Assembly (NCBI RefSeq): GCF_900215605.1
Contig: NZ_OBEL01000002.1
Span: 434,001 to 498,000 of the forward strand
Source of the DNA: Cohaesibacter gelatinilyticus
GTDB lineage: Bacteria; Pseudomonadota; Alphaproteobacteria; Rhizobiales; Cohaesibacteraceae
Length of the DNA: 64,000 bases
Direction of reading: 5' to 3'
The number at the start of each line of letters is the position of its first letter. The first letter of the stretch is position 1. Made by a program: the position numbers and the translations under genes. A model generated the notes under the pieces. That model ran no database searches. It was not told where the DNA came from and was given only the letters and a program-made list of their open reading frames with translations. Positions 34,503 to 43,496 of this stretch are shown here, piece by piece.

Positions 34503-34787
34503 TCACGACAAAATGGCCAGGATCCCTGCTCCCAATTGCACGAAGATAAGCCCCCATGCAGCCCCATGGGCAATGTCTTTTCTGCCTTTCCAGATTGCAC
34601 CCCACAAAACCACAAGACAGATCAGACTGGCCACCGGCCCGAGATAGAGCAGGCCCAGCAAAAGATAGGACATGACAGGGACGACTTGCCCGCCCATGAC
34701 AAGAGGGGCGAAGACCACCACGAAAATCCAATAGGGCGTTGCCAAGACCAGGGCAAGATGCGCAACAATGATCAGAGGCTTTGACAT
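34503..34787 (-). CDS. small integral membrane protein
   Basis: 94 residues from MSKPLIIVAHLALVLATPYW, with an AGGAAG ribosome site. Three hydrophobic segments cover most of the protein. No conserved family motif is recognised. A longer frame to 34856 has no support. It converges on the autotransporter gene across element R2. Confidence 0.6.
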   Translation of the reverse strand: MSKPLIIVAHLALVLATPYWIFVVVFAPLVMGGQVVPVMSYLLLGLLYLGPVASLICLVVLWGAIWKGRKDIAHGAAWGLIFVQLGAGILAILS

Positions 34788-34970
34788 TCTTCTTCCTGAC
34801 GCGTGTGGTGGATTTGATCCGCTCTCCTTGATACCCTTCAGACACATAAAAAACAAATCATATGGTCTGCGCTGTCAAATCCGGAACATCGATTCAGAAA
34901 TGAGATAACGTTGGAAGGGGCAAGGTTTTCTGCTCACAGGAAAAAGCACCCTGACAGTCAAGATTTGGCC

Positions 34971-35321
34971 ATGATCTCCCATCAGTCTGCCCCGAACAAT
35001 CCTGATATATCTTCTCACCCGACAAGCTGGGCCCATATGATGATCCGCCTGACCCGCAATGGTCTGATCAAATCCATCCTCCTTATTTTGATCCTCGCTC
35101 TTTCAGTCGTCGCCACATATCTGCATACCCGCGAAAAATGGACCGAACTCGGCAGAATGACGGGAGAGACAAATGGCAAGGCGCAGGCCTTGAGCATGCT
35201 ATGCCAGTTGGCGACATCAGGCCCCATCCATGAGGAGCCTGACGGACTGCTGACGGTCAAGGCCAGTGCGGTGAGCCTGAAACGGACCGGCACGCTGATC
35301 GAGATCCGCTGCGAGGAATAG
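34971..35321 (+). CDS. small membrane-anchored protein
   Basis: 116 residues from the ATG giving MISHQSAPNN; an internal start at 35037 (MMIRLTRNG) is equally possible because neither has a clear ribosome site. One hydrophobic segment (LIKSILLILILALSVVATYL) is followed by a soluble domain of about 55 residues, probably periplasmic. It precedes a palindrome-bounded element and the SecDF-head gene in the same direction. Family unknown. Confidence 0.55.
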   Translation: MISHQSAPNNPDISSHPTSWAHMMIRLTRNGLIKSILLILILALSVVATYLHTREKWTELGRMTGETNGKAQALSMLCQLATSGPIHEEPDGLLTVKASAVSLKRTGTLIEIRCEE

Positions 35322-35353
35322 ACGCAGTGGGCATCATGACCATGATCACCATT

Positions 35354-35623
35354 TTATACCAACGAGGGGAAAGAATGACCCATATGACCGAACTTTTCAG
35401 GTTTTGTGACAAGGAGCGGGTGCCGTCTTGGTCTGACTGACCACGAGGCTGCGGCGACGCAGTCCACGAAGCTTGAAAATCCGGCCTTTGGTGTTTTTCG
35501 ATTGCTCGCTGAACGTCGTTATCTTTCTTCCGAAAATGCCCCGGCATTGTCCGTCGAAAGCTGCCTTGTCAGCAAACAATCGAAAAGCATCCTATGGGTT
35601 ATTGTTCCCCCTCGTTGGTATTA
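35354..35623. mobile_element. MITE-like element with 30-bp terminal inverted repeats
   Basis: The left end (TTATACCAACGAGGGG then AAAGAATGACCCATA) and the reverse complement of the right end (TAATACCAACGAGGGG then GAACAATAACCCATA) match at about 26 of 31 positions. A second inverted pair lies further inside: TTTTTCGATTG with GCTG near 35497 and CAATCGAAAAG near 35579. No transposase is encoded. The total length is about 270 bp, in keeping with a non-autonomous miniature element. Confidence 0.65.
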
Positions 35624-35661
35624 GGACATGATATAAAGCACACGCGAAACAGAAAAAAGAG

Positions 35662-36120
35662 ATGGCAGTGAGAAAACTGATAACAGGCATCATGGCGCTT
35701 GGCGTTGCAGGTGCACTGGTCTGGACAGGCACCAAAATCCAATCGAACCTGTATGAAGACCAATGTCTGGATCTGGGTGGAGGACGCAATCCCGGGAATT
35801 TCCCCATATGCGTTGTGGTTCAAAATGATCCCTACCTGTTGATCGGCCCGATAGCAATCACCGCCAATGATATTGTATCGATCAAGCCAGGAGCGCTGTC
35901 ATCCGGCAACCGGATCGTTCATATTGAACTGAAAAAAGAAATCGCAGCTGCCTTGTCAGGCTTCACACGACACTCAGTCGGGCAGCCCATGGCCATGAAG
36001 ATAGATGGGAAAACAGTCAGCTCCCCCGTCATTCGCGAAGCAATAGAGTCCACCAAATATGACATTGCCCTCTCTGAGGAGACAGCCAAAGATCTGATCG
36101 CGCATTTATCACCAGATTAG
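35662..36120 (+). CDS. SecDF P1-head-like domain protein
   Basis: 152 residues with an N-terminal hydrophobic anchor or signal (KLITGIMALGVAGALVWTGT). The C-terminal part FTRHSVGQPMAMKIDGKTVSSPVIREAIES...IALSEETAKDLIAHL follows the pattern of the P1 head subdomain of SecD (G-x-x-x-A-x-x-x-D-G-x-x-x-x-A/S-P-V-I). Here the domain is free-standing and probably periplasmic. Single-domain SecDF-head proteins are known, but their function is not established. Confidence 0.7.
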   Translation: MAVRKLITGIMALGVAGALVWTGTKIQSNLYEDQCLDLGGGRNPGNFPICVVVQNDPYLLIGPIAITANDIVSIKPGALSSGNRIVHIELKKEIAAALSGFTRHSVGQPMAMKIDGKTVSSPVIREAIESTKYDIALSEETAKDLIAHLSPD

Positions 36121-36184
36121 GCCGTATACTCATAAATGAGCTGTATTTATGAATTGAGCCACATTTTTAATACTCAGAAAGAGA

Positions 36185-36961
36185 ATGATGTTTAACTGGA
36201 TCAAGTCCCTGTTCAACACTCCCACACCTGCAAACACCCATAAACCGGACCCAACTCCAGACCTGCAGCCAACCACACCCCCGCGCGATCCCGAAGATCC
36301 GGCCTACCAGAAAACCCATGACGCCATACAAGCCTATTGGGAGAAGATCGGCACGGTCGATAGTGACGTGATCAGCTATCTCATCAACCCCGCTTTCATG
36401 GGCTCTCCTCCCTGGCCGGGCGGACGACAGGCCTTCAAGATCATTCGCACATCAAACAGCCTGATCATTGCATCCGATGGACTGTCCGATCCGTTCGATG
36501 AAGACGCAGACAGCCAGTGCAATGGCTTTGAAATGGAGATATATATCGAGGTCGAGGCACAGCAGGACATGACATTTGATGACATCAAGAACTCTGCAGC
36601 TTTTTCTCTGATCGAACAATGCGCAAGACAAATTGCGGAATGGGGTGGCATCACCACACTTCTTGACCAGATAAAAATCGTCTCATCCGAAATTCCGGTT
36701 CCCGACGGCGCCATTCCAGAAACCTTCCTCAATCAGGATGAATATGTCGGCGTGCTCTTTGGCATGGAGGCCGAGAACCGCCCGACATTCGTGCCTGACA
36801 CACCCCTTTCGCCCGTTCGCATGGTCGCGGTCACCGCCTTGTCACCAGCCGAGGTACAGGATATTGCCATGGGCAAACTCCCCCGCGAGCAAATGGCTCA
36901 AATGCTCATGGATGCCGGACATGGCCCGATCTCCGATTTCCACCGAGACAGCCTTGTCTGA
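36185..36961 (+). CDS. cytoplasmic protein, possibly suppressor-of-fused-like
   Basis: 258 residues. The proline/threonine-rich N-terminus (residues 10-45) looks disordered. The globular part contains FKIIRTSNSLIIASDGLSDPFDED...GFEMEIYIEVEAQQD, recalling the SUFU-type beta fold (strand, T-x-G-L-S-D-P, then an acidic strand). This is a tentative match from pattern. SUFU-like and DUF1963 domains both occur as immunity or partner proteins in bacterial conflict loci; the next gene is DUF1963. No toxin is evident here. Confidence 0.6.
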   Translation: MMFNWIKSLFNTPTPANTHKPDPTPDLQPTTPPRDPEDPAYQKTHDAIQAYWEKIGTVDSDVISYLINPAFMGSPPWPGGRQAFKIIRTSNSLIIASDGLSDPFDEDADSQCNGFEMEIYIEVEAQQDMTFDDIKNSAAFSLIEQCARQIAEWGGITTLLDQIKIVSSEIPVPDGAIPETFLNQDEYVGVLFGMEAENRPTFVPDTPLSPVRMVAVTALSPAEVQDIAMGKLPREQMAQMLMDAGHGPISDFHRDSLV

Positions 36962-36979
36962 AAAGCGTGAGAGCATTTG

Positions 36980-37786
36980 ATGATCAGAACATGGTTGAAA
37001 TCACTCATCGGCAGCAAAGCCCCACAACAACAGACGACGAGCACCCCATATGCCGAACCGACGGAACAGGAGTTGCAGGAAGCGCGTGATCGTCTGGATG
37101 AATTGGCCAAACTCGCCATTTTCGGGGACATTGGCGGCATGCGTCCACAAAAGGACAATCGGGCTACAAGCTGGTGGGGTGGCAATTTTCTGGGTGCAAA
37201 GGGCGAAGAAGTCCCTATCTGCTCACAATCCGGACGCCCCATGCATCCTGTCCTTCAAATCCGCGTGGATGAGCTTCCTGAAAGACCGCCGGAATTCGAA
37301 GGCCTTGCCCTGATCACCATCTGGATGGATTTGCAATCCCAATCTTTGGAAGATGGCACAAACGGCAACACCTTTGCTGTGCGCAGCTATGATGATCTTG
37401 CACCCCTCGTTCCCCTGGGATTTGGCTATCGGGAAAGCCCGGAACTGCCGACATTTCCCGTCCGCTGGCGCGACGCCGCCCTTGAACAACCTGGCTGGGA
37501 AGACATGGCGGACGAAGTGCCGACAAATGTCGCCTGCGCTTCAGATGATGACTGGTTCTTCAATAGCCACTATGCGTCAGATCACTATTATGAGCTACGC
37601 TCCCGATATCCCATAAAGCTTGGTGGCTGGCCCGCATGGATACAGGGCTCCAACTGGCCCCGCGACGGACAATATTTCTTGCAGATCGATGCAACAGACA
37701 AGGGCAAATTATATCTGGGCGACGCCGGATCCTGCTACATCTTCAAAACACCCCAAAGCTGGGAAATCAAAAAAGACTGCTATTGA
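36980..37786 (+). CDS. DUF1963 (YwqG-like) protein
   Basis: 268 residues. The C-terminal blocks YPIKLGGWPAWIQGSNWPRDGQYFLQIDATDKG and LYLGDAGSCYIFKT are the DUF1963 signature (K-L-G-G-x-P-x-x-x-Q, f-l-x-Q-I, G-x-x-Y). A start codon 18 bases after the upstream stop suggests an operon with it. DUF1963 proteins are soluble and widespread, of unknown biochemical role. Both N-termini (WIKSLFNTP and WLKSLIGSK) are alike, so the two genes may share a short targeting or interaction segment. Confidence 0.8.
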   Translation: MIRTWLKSLIGSKAPQQQTTSTPYAEPTEQELQEARDRLDELAKLAIFGDIGGMRPQKDNRATSWWGGNFLGAKGEEVPICSQSGRPMHPVLQIRVDELPERPPEFEGLALITIWMDLQSQSLEDGTNGNTFAVRSYDDLAPLVPLGFGYRESPELPTFPVRWRDAALEQPGWEDMADEVPTNVACASDDDWFFNSHYASDHYYELRSRYPIKLGGWPAWIQGSNWPRDGQYFLQIDATDKGKLYLGDAGSCYIFKTPQSWEIKKDCY

Positions 37787-37865
37787 TATACAGGTGCACA
37801 AGCGCCGGACATCACAGAAGAGAATATCAAACGGTAAAATCCATTTGTTTCCTTTTGCGAGAATT

Positions 37866-38312
37866 TACTCCCTCACGGCTATTCCTGATCTGCGATCAGG
37901 GCCTACGGGGGTGCGCACTTTTACGCGAATCCTGATCCGAAAAATCTGCAACTTTTCGGGGATGCGCTTCGCGCTTGCCTATCGGCCGTCGCAAAAAGAA
38001 GGACTTCCTTTTGCGGGTCCTTTTCCCAAAGCAATCTCTCAAGGATAAAAGAATTCGGCGGAAGCATCGCACTTCCATCGGGAGCTGATAAGCGACCGCA
38101 GCTTACAAGATACGCCATCGAGCCGAGGCGAGATGATAAGCGTATCGACAGAAATGTGCGTGCCCTCGCAGGCCGCCGCGCAAGCGGCGAATAGCCGGGA
38201 AGAGGTACAATTCGGTGAAAGCACAGCGCTTTCACCGGGAGCTGATAGGCGACCGAACCGTATGGTTCGCCCCGTCTGGAGCCCTGATCAAAGATCAGGA
38301 ATAGCGTGAAGA
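37866..38312. repeat. mosaic palindromic element R3
   Basis: Starts CCTCACGGCTATTCC with a CCTGATC/GATCAGG hairpin and ends with the inverse, CCTGATC/GATCAGG then GGAATAGCGTGAAG. It contains the CGAAAA-core hairpin, a GCAAAAAGAA/TTCCTTTTGC hairpin, the invariant core (38109-38146), a GCCGC/GCGGC hairpin and a GGTGAAAGC/GCTTTCACC hairpin. It lies between the convergent DUF1963 and chemoreceptor genes. Confidence 0.85.
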
Positions 38313-38321
38313 CAAAACTTC

Positions 38322-40250
38322 CTATGCAGCTCTGATACCCGCTAACAACCGTTCCAGCTCTGCGGACAGAACTTCTGACTCTTTGGACAGATTTTGAGAC
38401 GCTTCCAGAACATCGCGGGACGCTTGTGTCGACTGATTGGCCGCATTGGTCACATCTGCAATAGACAGCGAAACTTCCGACGTGCCATCGGACGCCTGCT
38501 GCACATTATGCGAGATTTCCTGTGTGGCCGCAGATTGCTGATCCGTCGCCTGCGAGACCGAACCGGAGATTTCGCTCATCGAGCGGATCGTCTCGGCAAT
38601 GTCATTGATGGCTTGAGTGGATTCCGTTGTCGAGCTTTGGATCGAATGCACCTGATCGGTAATTTCGATGGTCGCTTTCTCGGTCTGGTCGGCCAGCACC
38701 TTCACCTCCGAGGCCACAACCGCAAAGCCCTTGCCCGCTTCACCTGCCCTTGCCGCCTCAATGGTGGCATTCAATGCCAGCAGATTGGTCTGGGAAGCGA
38801 TACCATTGATCAGCTCGACAATATCGCCAATACGCTGCACAGCGTTGGACAGACCGGTAATTTTCGCCGCCGCTGCATCTGCATCCATGACCGCTTTTTC
38901 CGAGATCTGATTGGAATGATCGATCTGGCTGGAAATTTCATTCACGGACGCTGCCAGTTCTTCGGTCGCCGCCGCAACTGTTTGCACATTGGAAGACGCC
39001 TGAGAGGCGGCATTGGCCACCGATCCCGACTGCTCACTGGTTTGGGATGCATTGAGCAGCATCACATCGGCAGATTGCTCCAGCTGCGACGCCGCAGTCG
39101 CGACCGAGCGAATGATCCCGCCAACAGAATTCTCGAATTCATCAGCCATATTGTTCAGCATGTCGCGTTGCTCGGCAGCGGCGCGTTCTTCGTCCTGACG
39201 GCGCTCCTGACGAAGGCTTTCCACCTGTTCCAGTTTTTCACGGAAAATCATGATAACGCGGATGATCTCACCAATTTCATCCTTCTTGTGATTGTCCTCG
39301 ATATGGATGTCATAATTGCCATTTGAAAGTTCACCCAACACATCGATGGATTTGGCAAGTGGCTTCATCTGCCAGCGCAACCAGGAGGTAAAACCAACAA
39401 GAAACAGAATGATGACCGCAGCAAGCGAAGCCACAATATAAAGCACCTGCTCTTGCTCGGCATTATGGGTTTGGGTGATATCGGACAGGCTATAGGCAAC
39501 GGAAATGGTTTCCCCATCCATGCCTTTGACCGGAGAGGCAAGGGCATCATAGACCCTGCCACCGATATACAATTTGTCATTATTGGCAATAGCCGCCCGA
39601 ATGTCGGCCAGCTGAACCGTACCAAAGAAATCCTTGTTCGTATTATGGATCACCTGGCCATCAGTACTGGCAACCAGAATCTCGGACTGATCGGTTGATT
39701 TCATCAAACCGGCGATGACAGCAAAGTCCTGCGAGAAACCCACACTGCCAATCAGACGGCGCTCCTGATAGATCGGAAAAGCCAGAACAACGGACAAATT
39801 GGCGCTTTTATCCTTGGCGACGGAATAGACGATTTCCTGCTTTTGCAAGCTGGACTTGACCACATCATCAAAGCTGCTTTCATCCCCCTTCACCATCTTG
39901 GAAAAGAGCACGGACCCGGCGGCATTGGCAACAACCAGACCGTTGATTGTCTTGTTGGCTTTCAGGCGGTTGTAATTGGTCTTGTAATTCTCTTTCACCG
40001 CACCGGTATCATTTTTGGCCAGTGCCATTCGGCCTTCGAGATTGCGGGTGATATTGAGAATATTGGAATACATCAGCTGGCGCTGGCTCATGATGACATA
40101 ATTCATCAAACCAGTCTGCTTTTCGGTTTTTGCAGCCAGCGTCTGTTTTTGCGTAACCCCGCGCAGCTGTTGCTCACCAACGATGAAACCGGCGGAAAGA
40201 ATAAGGATAGCGCAAACCGCGCCGCATACAATTCTGGTTCTCAAAAGCAT
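38322..40250 (-). CDS. methyl-accepting chemotaxis protein with periplasmic Cache-like domain
   Basis: 642 residues. An N-terminal membrane helix (about 8-25) is followed by a periplasmic sensor (about 30-270) with a Cache-like pattern ([52 protein letters not shown]). A second helix ([19 protein letters not shown]), a HAMP domain and a signalling domain follow. The tip is [41 protein letters not shown]. No pentapeptide tether is seen at the C-terminus. The ligand is unknown. The rhodanese gene lies just upstream in the same direction. Confidence 0.93.
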   Translation of the reverse strand: MLLRTRIVCGAVCAILILSAGFIVGEQQLRGVTQKQTLAAKTEKQTGLMNYVIMSQRQLMYSNILNITRNLEGRMALAKNDTGAVKENYKTNYNRLKANKTINGLVVANAAGSVLFSKMVKGDESSFDDVVKSSLQKQEIVYSVAKDKSANLSVVLAFPIYQERRLIGSVGFSQDFAVIAGLMKSTDQSEILVASTDGQVIHNTNKDFFGTVQLADIRAAIANNDKLYIGGRVYDALASPVKGMDGETISVAYSLSDITQTHNAEQEQVLYIVASLAAVIILFLVGFTSWLRWQMKPLAKSIDVLGELSNGNYDIHIEDNHKKDEIGEIIRVIMIFREKLEQVESLRQERRQDEERAAAEQRDMLNNMADEFENSVGGIIRSVATAASQLEQSADVMLLNASQTSEQSGSVANAASQASSNVQTVAAATEELAASVNEISSQIDHSNQISEKAVMDADAAAAKITGLSNAVQRIGDIVELINGIASQTNLLALNATIEAARAGEAGKGFAVVASEVKVLADQTEKATIEITDQVHSIQSSTTESTQAINDIAETIRSMSEISGSVSQATDQQSAATQEISHNVQQASDGTSEVSLSIADVTNAANQSTQASRDVLEASQNLSKESEVLSAELERLLAGIRAA

Positions 40251-40289
40251 GGGAGATCCCTTTTTGAAATCTGCAAGGCAGCGGAATGT

Positions 40290-40715
40290 CTACTCGATGG
40301 GAAAGTTGGCGGTCTGCCAGGATGGAAAACCATCGCGGAAATAATAAACCTTGGAATAGCCCCACTTGATGGCCTTGCTTGTCGCCTTGCTGGCACGCAG
40401 ACAGGACCAGCCATTGCAATAGATCACCACAGGCTCATCCTTGCTCACCCGGGCTTCCATGCTCTCTTCATTCAGCTTTTTCTTCAGCTCGATATGAATG
40501 GCACTCGGTACCCGCCCGGCCTCGAAATCGGCATTGGAGCGCACATCAAGAAACTTGACGCCTTGCTCAAACAGCGACTTGGCCTTGGTTGCATCCACCG
40601 TCGTCGCGCCAGAAATTGTCTCAGGGGATAGTTCAGCCGAAGCAGGTAAAACCATGAAAAGTCCGGCCACCAGAAAGAAAAAAAGTCTCGCGTAAATTTG
40701 TAATTTTGCCATCAA
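40290..40715 (-). CDS. periplasmic rhodanese-domain protein
   Basis: 141 residues. Signal peptide to about PASAELSP. A single rhodanese domain follows: ARSLFEQGVKFLDVRSNADFEAGRVPSAIHI (substrate loop) and EPVVIYCNGWSCLRASKATSKAIKWGYSKVYYFRDGFPSW, where the Cys of YCNGWSC is the expected sulfur-carrying residue. Sulfur transfer or a redox role in the periplasm is likely. It is 40 bp upstream of the chemoreceptor gene in the same direction and possibly co-transcribed. Confidence 0.88.
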   Translation of the reverse strand: MMAKLQIYARLFFFLVAGLFMVLPASAELSPETISGATTVDATKAKSLFEQGVKFLDVRSNADFEAGRVPSAIHIELKKKLNEESMEARVSKDEPVVIYCNGWSCLRASKATSKAIKWGYSKVYYFRDGFPSWQTANFPIE

Positions 40716-40909
40716 TCATCCTCCACCCAATATCTAAAATTATGAACATAAGAATTTAAAAACCATTAATAGTAATTTGAAAATAACATTAGAGAATTCA
40801 TACTTGCGAAATATCAAATTATACAGTCAAATAGCAAAGTAAACCCCACCTCCAACCAAGAATAGATCATTTTCAACGCGGATTTATTTGAAATAATTGG
40901 GTTTTATTC
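40716..40909. other. AT-rich leader upstream of the rhodanese gene
   Basis: About 190 bp of AT-rich sequence without a gene. It presumably holds the promoter of the leftward rhodanese-chemoreceptor pair. No clear operator is recognised. Confidence 0.4.
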
Positions 40910-41184
40910 CTCTTACCGGCTATTCACCGCTTGCGCGGCGGCCTGCGAGGGCACGCTTCGCGCTTGCCTATCGGCCGTCGCAAAAAGAAGGACTTCCTTT
41001 TGCGGGTCCTTTTCCCTCACGAATCTCTCAAGGATAAAAGAATTCGGCGGAAGCATCGCACTTCCATCGGGAGCTGATAAGCGACCGCAGCTTACAAGAT
41101 ACGCCATCGAGCCGAGGCGAGATGACAAGCGTATCGACAGGAATGTGCGTGCCCTCGCAGACCCGAGCAATCGCCGGTAGGAGG
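40910..41184. repeat. mosaic palindromic element R5
   Basis: Begins CTCTTACCGGCTATTC with a GCCGC-type tip; this left end is the reverse complement of the right end of R2 apart from one base. Internal parts (GCAAAAAGAA/TTCCTTTTGC hairpin, GGCGGAAG/CTTCC hairpin, core 41098-41135) are almost identical to R3. The right end reads GCCGGTAGGAGG. It is the only copy located between divergent genes. Confidence 0.85.
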
Positions 41185-41304
41185 AATAGAGACACCTATG
41201 TCTAAATTGCATTTTTGATCAACACAACCAATTGTGGTAATATTAATATTCTCTTAACCATCCATATATTTTCAATTTTTCAAAAATTACAAAGGCATAT
41301 TGGC

Positions 41305-43233
41305 ATGAACAAGAAAAATGGAACCGGAAAGGAAACCACCACCAATCAATTGAAAAATGCCCCTAGATTGGGCGACCGCGTGCTCAATGTCTGGAACGAC
41401 GCCACTGATCTGCGCGACCGCATGTATGAGCCCGCCCTGATGGAGCTTGCCCTGATCATGGATCCGCCAGATCAATCCATCAGCCCAATCCTCGATCAGG
41501 GCAACGAAGGCTCCTGCACCGGTTTTTCACTGGCAAGCGCCATCACACTCATGAACCGCAAGCGTTATGACCGTCTGAGCCCACCGGTAAAAGCACCACA
41601 AGCCAGCCCGCGCATGCTGTATGAAATGGCCAAGATCAATGATGAATGGCCCGGCGAGGATTATGAAGGATCCAGCATTCGAGCGGCGCTGAAAGGCTTT
41701 TATCAAAATGGCGTCTGCACCGAAGGCTTGGCTCCCTATATTGCAGGCGAGCAGAATTGGTATCTCAACAAGGATCAGGCACAGAATGCCCGCAATGTCG
41801 GCCTTGGGGCCTATTATCGCCTCAACCCCGAAATTCGTGACTATCACGCCGCACTGAATGAAACCGGCGTCATTTATGTGTCTGCCAATGTGCATCGCGG
41901 CTGGAACAAACCCATCAAAGGTGAAATCAAACCCTCGCATCTGTCTGAGGGTGGCCACGCCTTCATCATTGTCGGCTATGATGAGGAAGGCTTCCTGATC
42001 CAGAACTCATGGGGCGAGAACTGGGGCAAATTCAGGGGCATGCCAGGCATCGCCCGCTGGCGTTACGATGACTGGGTCACCAATGTCATGGATGCATGGG
42101 TTTTGCGCCTTGCTGTGCCAACGCCTGAAGCCTTTGATCTGACCACGGCCCAGACCGAAACCACCGGCACGGGATTTCTCGACACAAAGACGATCCGCGC
42201 CCCACGGCGCGAAGAGATTATCGGCCATATCATCCATCTGGATAATGGTCAGTTGGTCACAACAGGCAAATATCCCACTCCCATGACCACCATTCAGGAA
42301 ACAGCCGATTTTCTGGCCGATGAAACCGCCACTGCCAAACGCGATTACAAACATTTGCTGCTCTATGCCCATGGCGGCCTGAATGATGCTGCATCCTCTG
42401 CCAACCGGGTGCGCAAGATGAAGGAAGTCTTCAAGCGCAACGGCATCTATCCCATCCATTTCATGTGGGAGACCGGCTTCTGGGGATCGCTTGGCGATGT
42501 CATCTTCTCGGCCAACAAAAGGGCAGAAGGCCGCGTCACCGGTCTGTCCGATATCTGGGATCGCTTTTTGGAAAAAGTCACACGGCCAACCGGTCGCGCT
42601 GTCTGGAACGAAATGAAACGCGACGCCTCTCGCGCCTTTGACACCAATGGTGGCGGACGGCAGGCGCTGAAAGCGTTGCTGAAGGGCAATGCCAGTCGCT
42701 CGAAACCACTGAATGTGCATTTTGTCGGCCACAGTGCCGGATCCATTCTGCTGGCTCATATGCTACAAGCCATGAATGGAATCAATCCGCTGAAGGCTCC
42801 TTTCCAGTCCTGTTCGCTGATGGCCCCAGCCTGCACGATTGATCTGTTTGACAGCCATATCAAACCCAAGATCGGCCAGAACGGGATGGCAAGCGGCCTG
42901 AAAACTTTGACGCAATATAACCTGATCGATCAGCGCGAAGAAGATGACAGCGTCGGTCCTTACAGAAAATCCCTGCTCTATCTTGTCTCCAATGCCTTTG
43001 AAGACAACAAGAAAATGCCACTTCTGGGCATGGAAAATTTCGCCGAAAATCTGCCCCTGAAACAAGACCATGTCATCCATTATGCGGGTCGCGGTGCCAC
43101 GATCACCGACAGCAAAAGCCATGGTGGTTTTGACAATGACCGCGCCACCATGAACCACATCCTCAAAACCATCCTTGGCAAAAAACCCACCACCGCCAAT
43201 GGTTTCCAGCCGGAAGACATGATCGGCTATTGA
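41305..43233 (+). CDS. papain-like (C1) peptidase fused to an alpha/beta hydrolase
   Basis: 642 residues from MNKKNGTGK, without a signal peptide. The N-terminal half is a C1A-type cysteine peptidase: DQGNEGSCTGFSLASAITLM with the nucleophile Cys71, GGHAFIIVGYDEEGFLIQNSWGENWG with His218 and Asn234. The second half (about 340-640) is an alpha/beta hydrolase: HLLLYAHGGLNDAASSANRVRKM, then VHFVGHSAGSILLAHML with Ser477 in GHSAG, and a late His region (VIHYAGRGATITDSKSHGGFDND). Both active sites look intact, so this is a two-enzyme protein. It stands alone with a hairpin after its stop. Substrates are unknown. Confidence 0.85.
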   Translation: MNKKNGTGKETTTNQLKNAPRLGDRVLNVWNDATDLRDRMYEPALMELALIMDPPDQSISPILDQGNEGSCTGFSLASAITLMNRKRYDRLSPPVKAPQASPRMLYEMAKINDEWPGEDYEGSSIRAALKGFYQNGVCTEGLAPYIAGEQNWYLNKDQAQNARNVGLGAYYRLNPEIRDYHAALNETGVIYVSANVHRGWNKPIKGEIKPSHLSEGGHAFIIVGYDEEGFLIQNSWGENWGKFRGMPGIARWRYDDWVTNVMDAWVLRLAVPTPEAFDLTTAQTETTGTGFLDTKTIRAPRREEIIGHIIHLDNGQLVTTGKYPTPMTTIQETADFLADETATAKRDYKHLLLYAHGGLNDAASSANRVRKMKEVFKRNGIYPIHFMWETGFWGSLGDVIFSANKRAEGRVTGLSDIWDRFLEKVTRPTGRAVWNEMKRDASRAFDTNGGGRQALKALLKGNASRSKPLNVHFVGHSAGSILLAHMLQAMNGINPLKAPFQSCSLMAPACTIDLFDSHIKPKIGQNGMASGLKTLTQYNLIDQREEDDSVGPYRKSLLYLVSNAFEDNKKMPLLGMENFAENLPLKQDHVIHYAGRGATITDSKSHGGFDNDRATMNHILKTILGKKPTTANGFQPEDMIGY

Positions 43234-43238
43234 GGCAC

Positions 43239-43269
43239 CCCCTGCTGCATGCCAACCATGCAGCAGGGG
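43239..43269 (+). terminator. strong hairpin after the peptidase-hydrolase gene
   Basis: CCCCTGCTGCATG and CATGCAGCAGGGG form a perfect 13-pair stem with a five-base loop, six bases after the stop. It is followed by CAAAAAATC rather than T residues, so it may stabilise or punctuate the transcript rather than terminate it by the classical route. Confidence 0.55.
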
Positions 43270-43287
43270 CAAAAAATCATCCTCGCA

Positions 43288-43317
43288 GAATATGCAGAAT
43301 TAATGAGCCCTGAGCCT
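43288..43317. repeat. 30-bp dispersed repeat, copy 2
   Basis: Matches 16891-16920 at 26 of 30 positions. Located in the 260-bp gap before the ATP-binding protein gene. Confidence 0.4.
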
Positions 43318-43496
43318 GGGGTCCTGCAAGATTATTGAAGTCAGGCCGTTTTCGTGTCACTAATCGCCCATGAAATGCTTGCATCAGACACAGCGTGGCC
43401 TTTGCCACATGCGAATTACCATCCCGGCCTGACTGGCGGGCCGGGTCCTCAATATCTGACTGTCTGAAACGCATTTTATCAAACATGAGAGTTTTC

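Noticed and set aside
35406-35624. Open frame inside the MITE-like element
   Set aside because: It spans the terminal inverted repeat at its end, has no transposase motif, and is too short to be meaningful.
37896-38235. Several open frames within repeat elements R1-R5 (similar peptides such as SRRLSARGSMAYLVS appear at each copy)
   Set aside because: Similar peptides recur because the DNA repeats recur. The frames shift between copies, include hairpin tips, and lack ribosome sites, so they are not a protein family.
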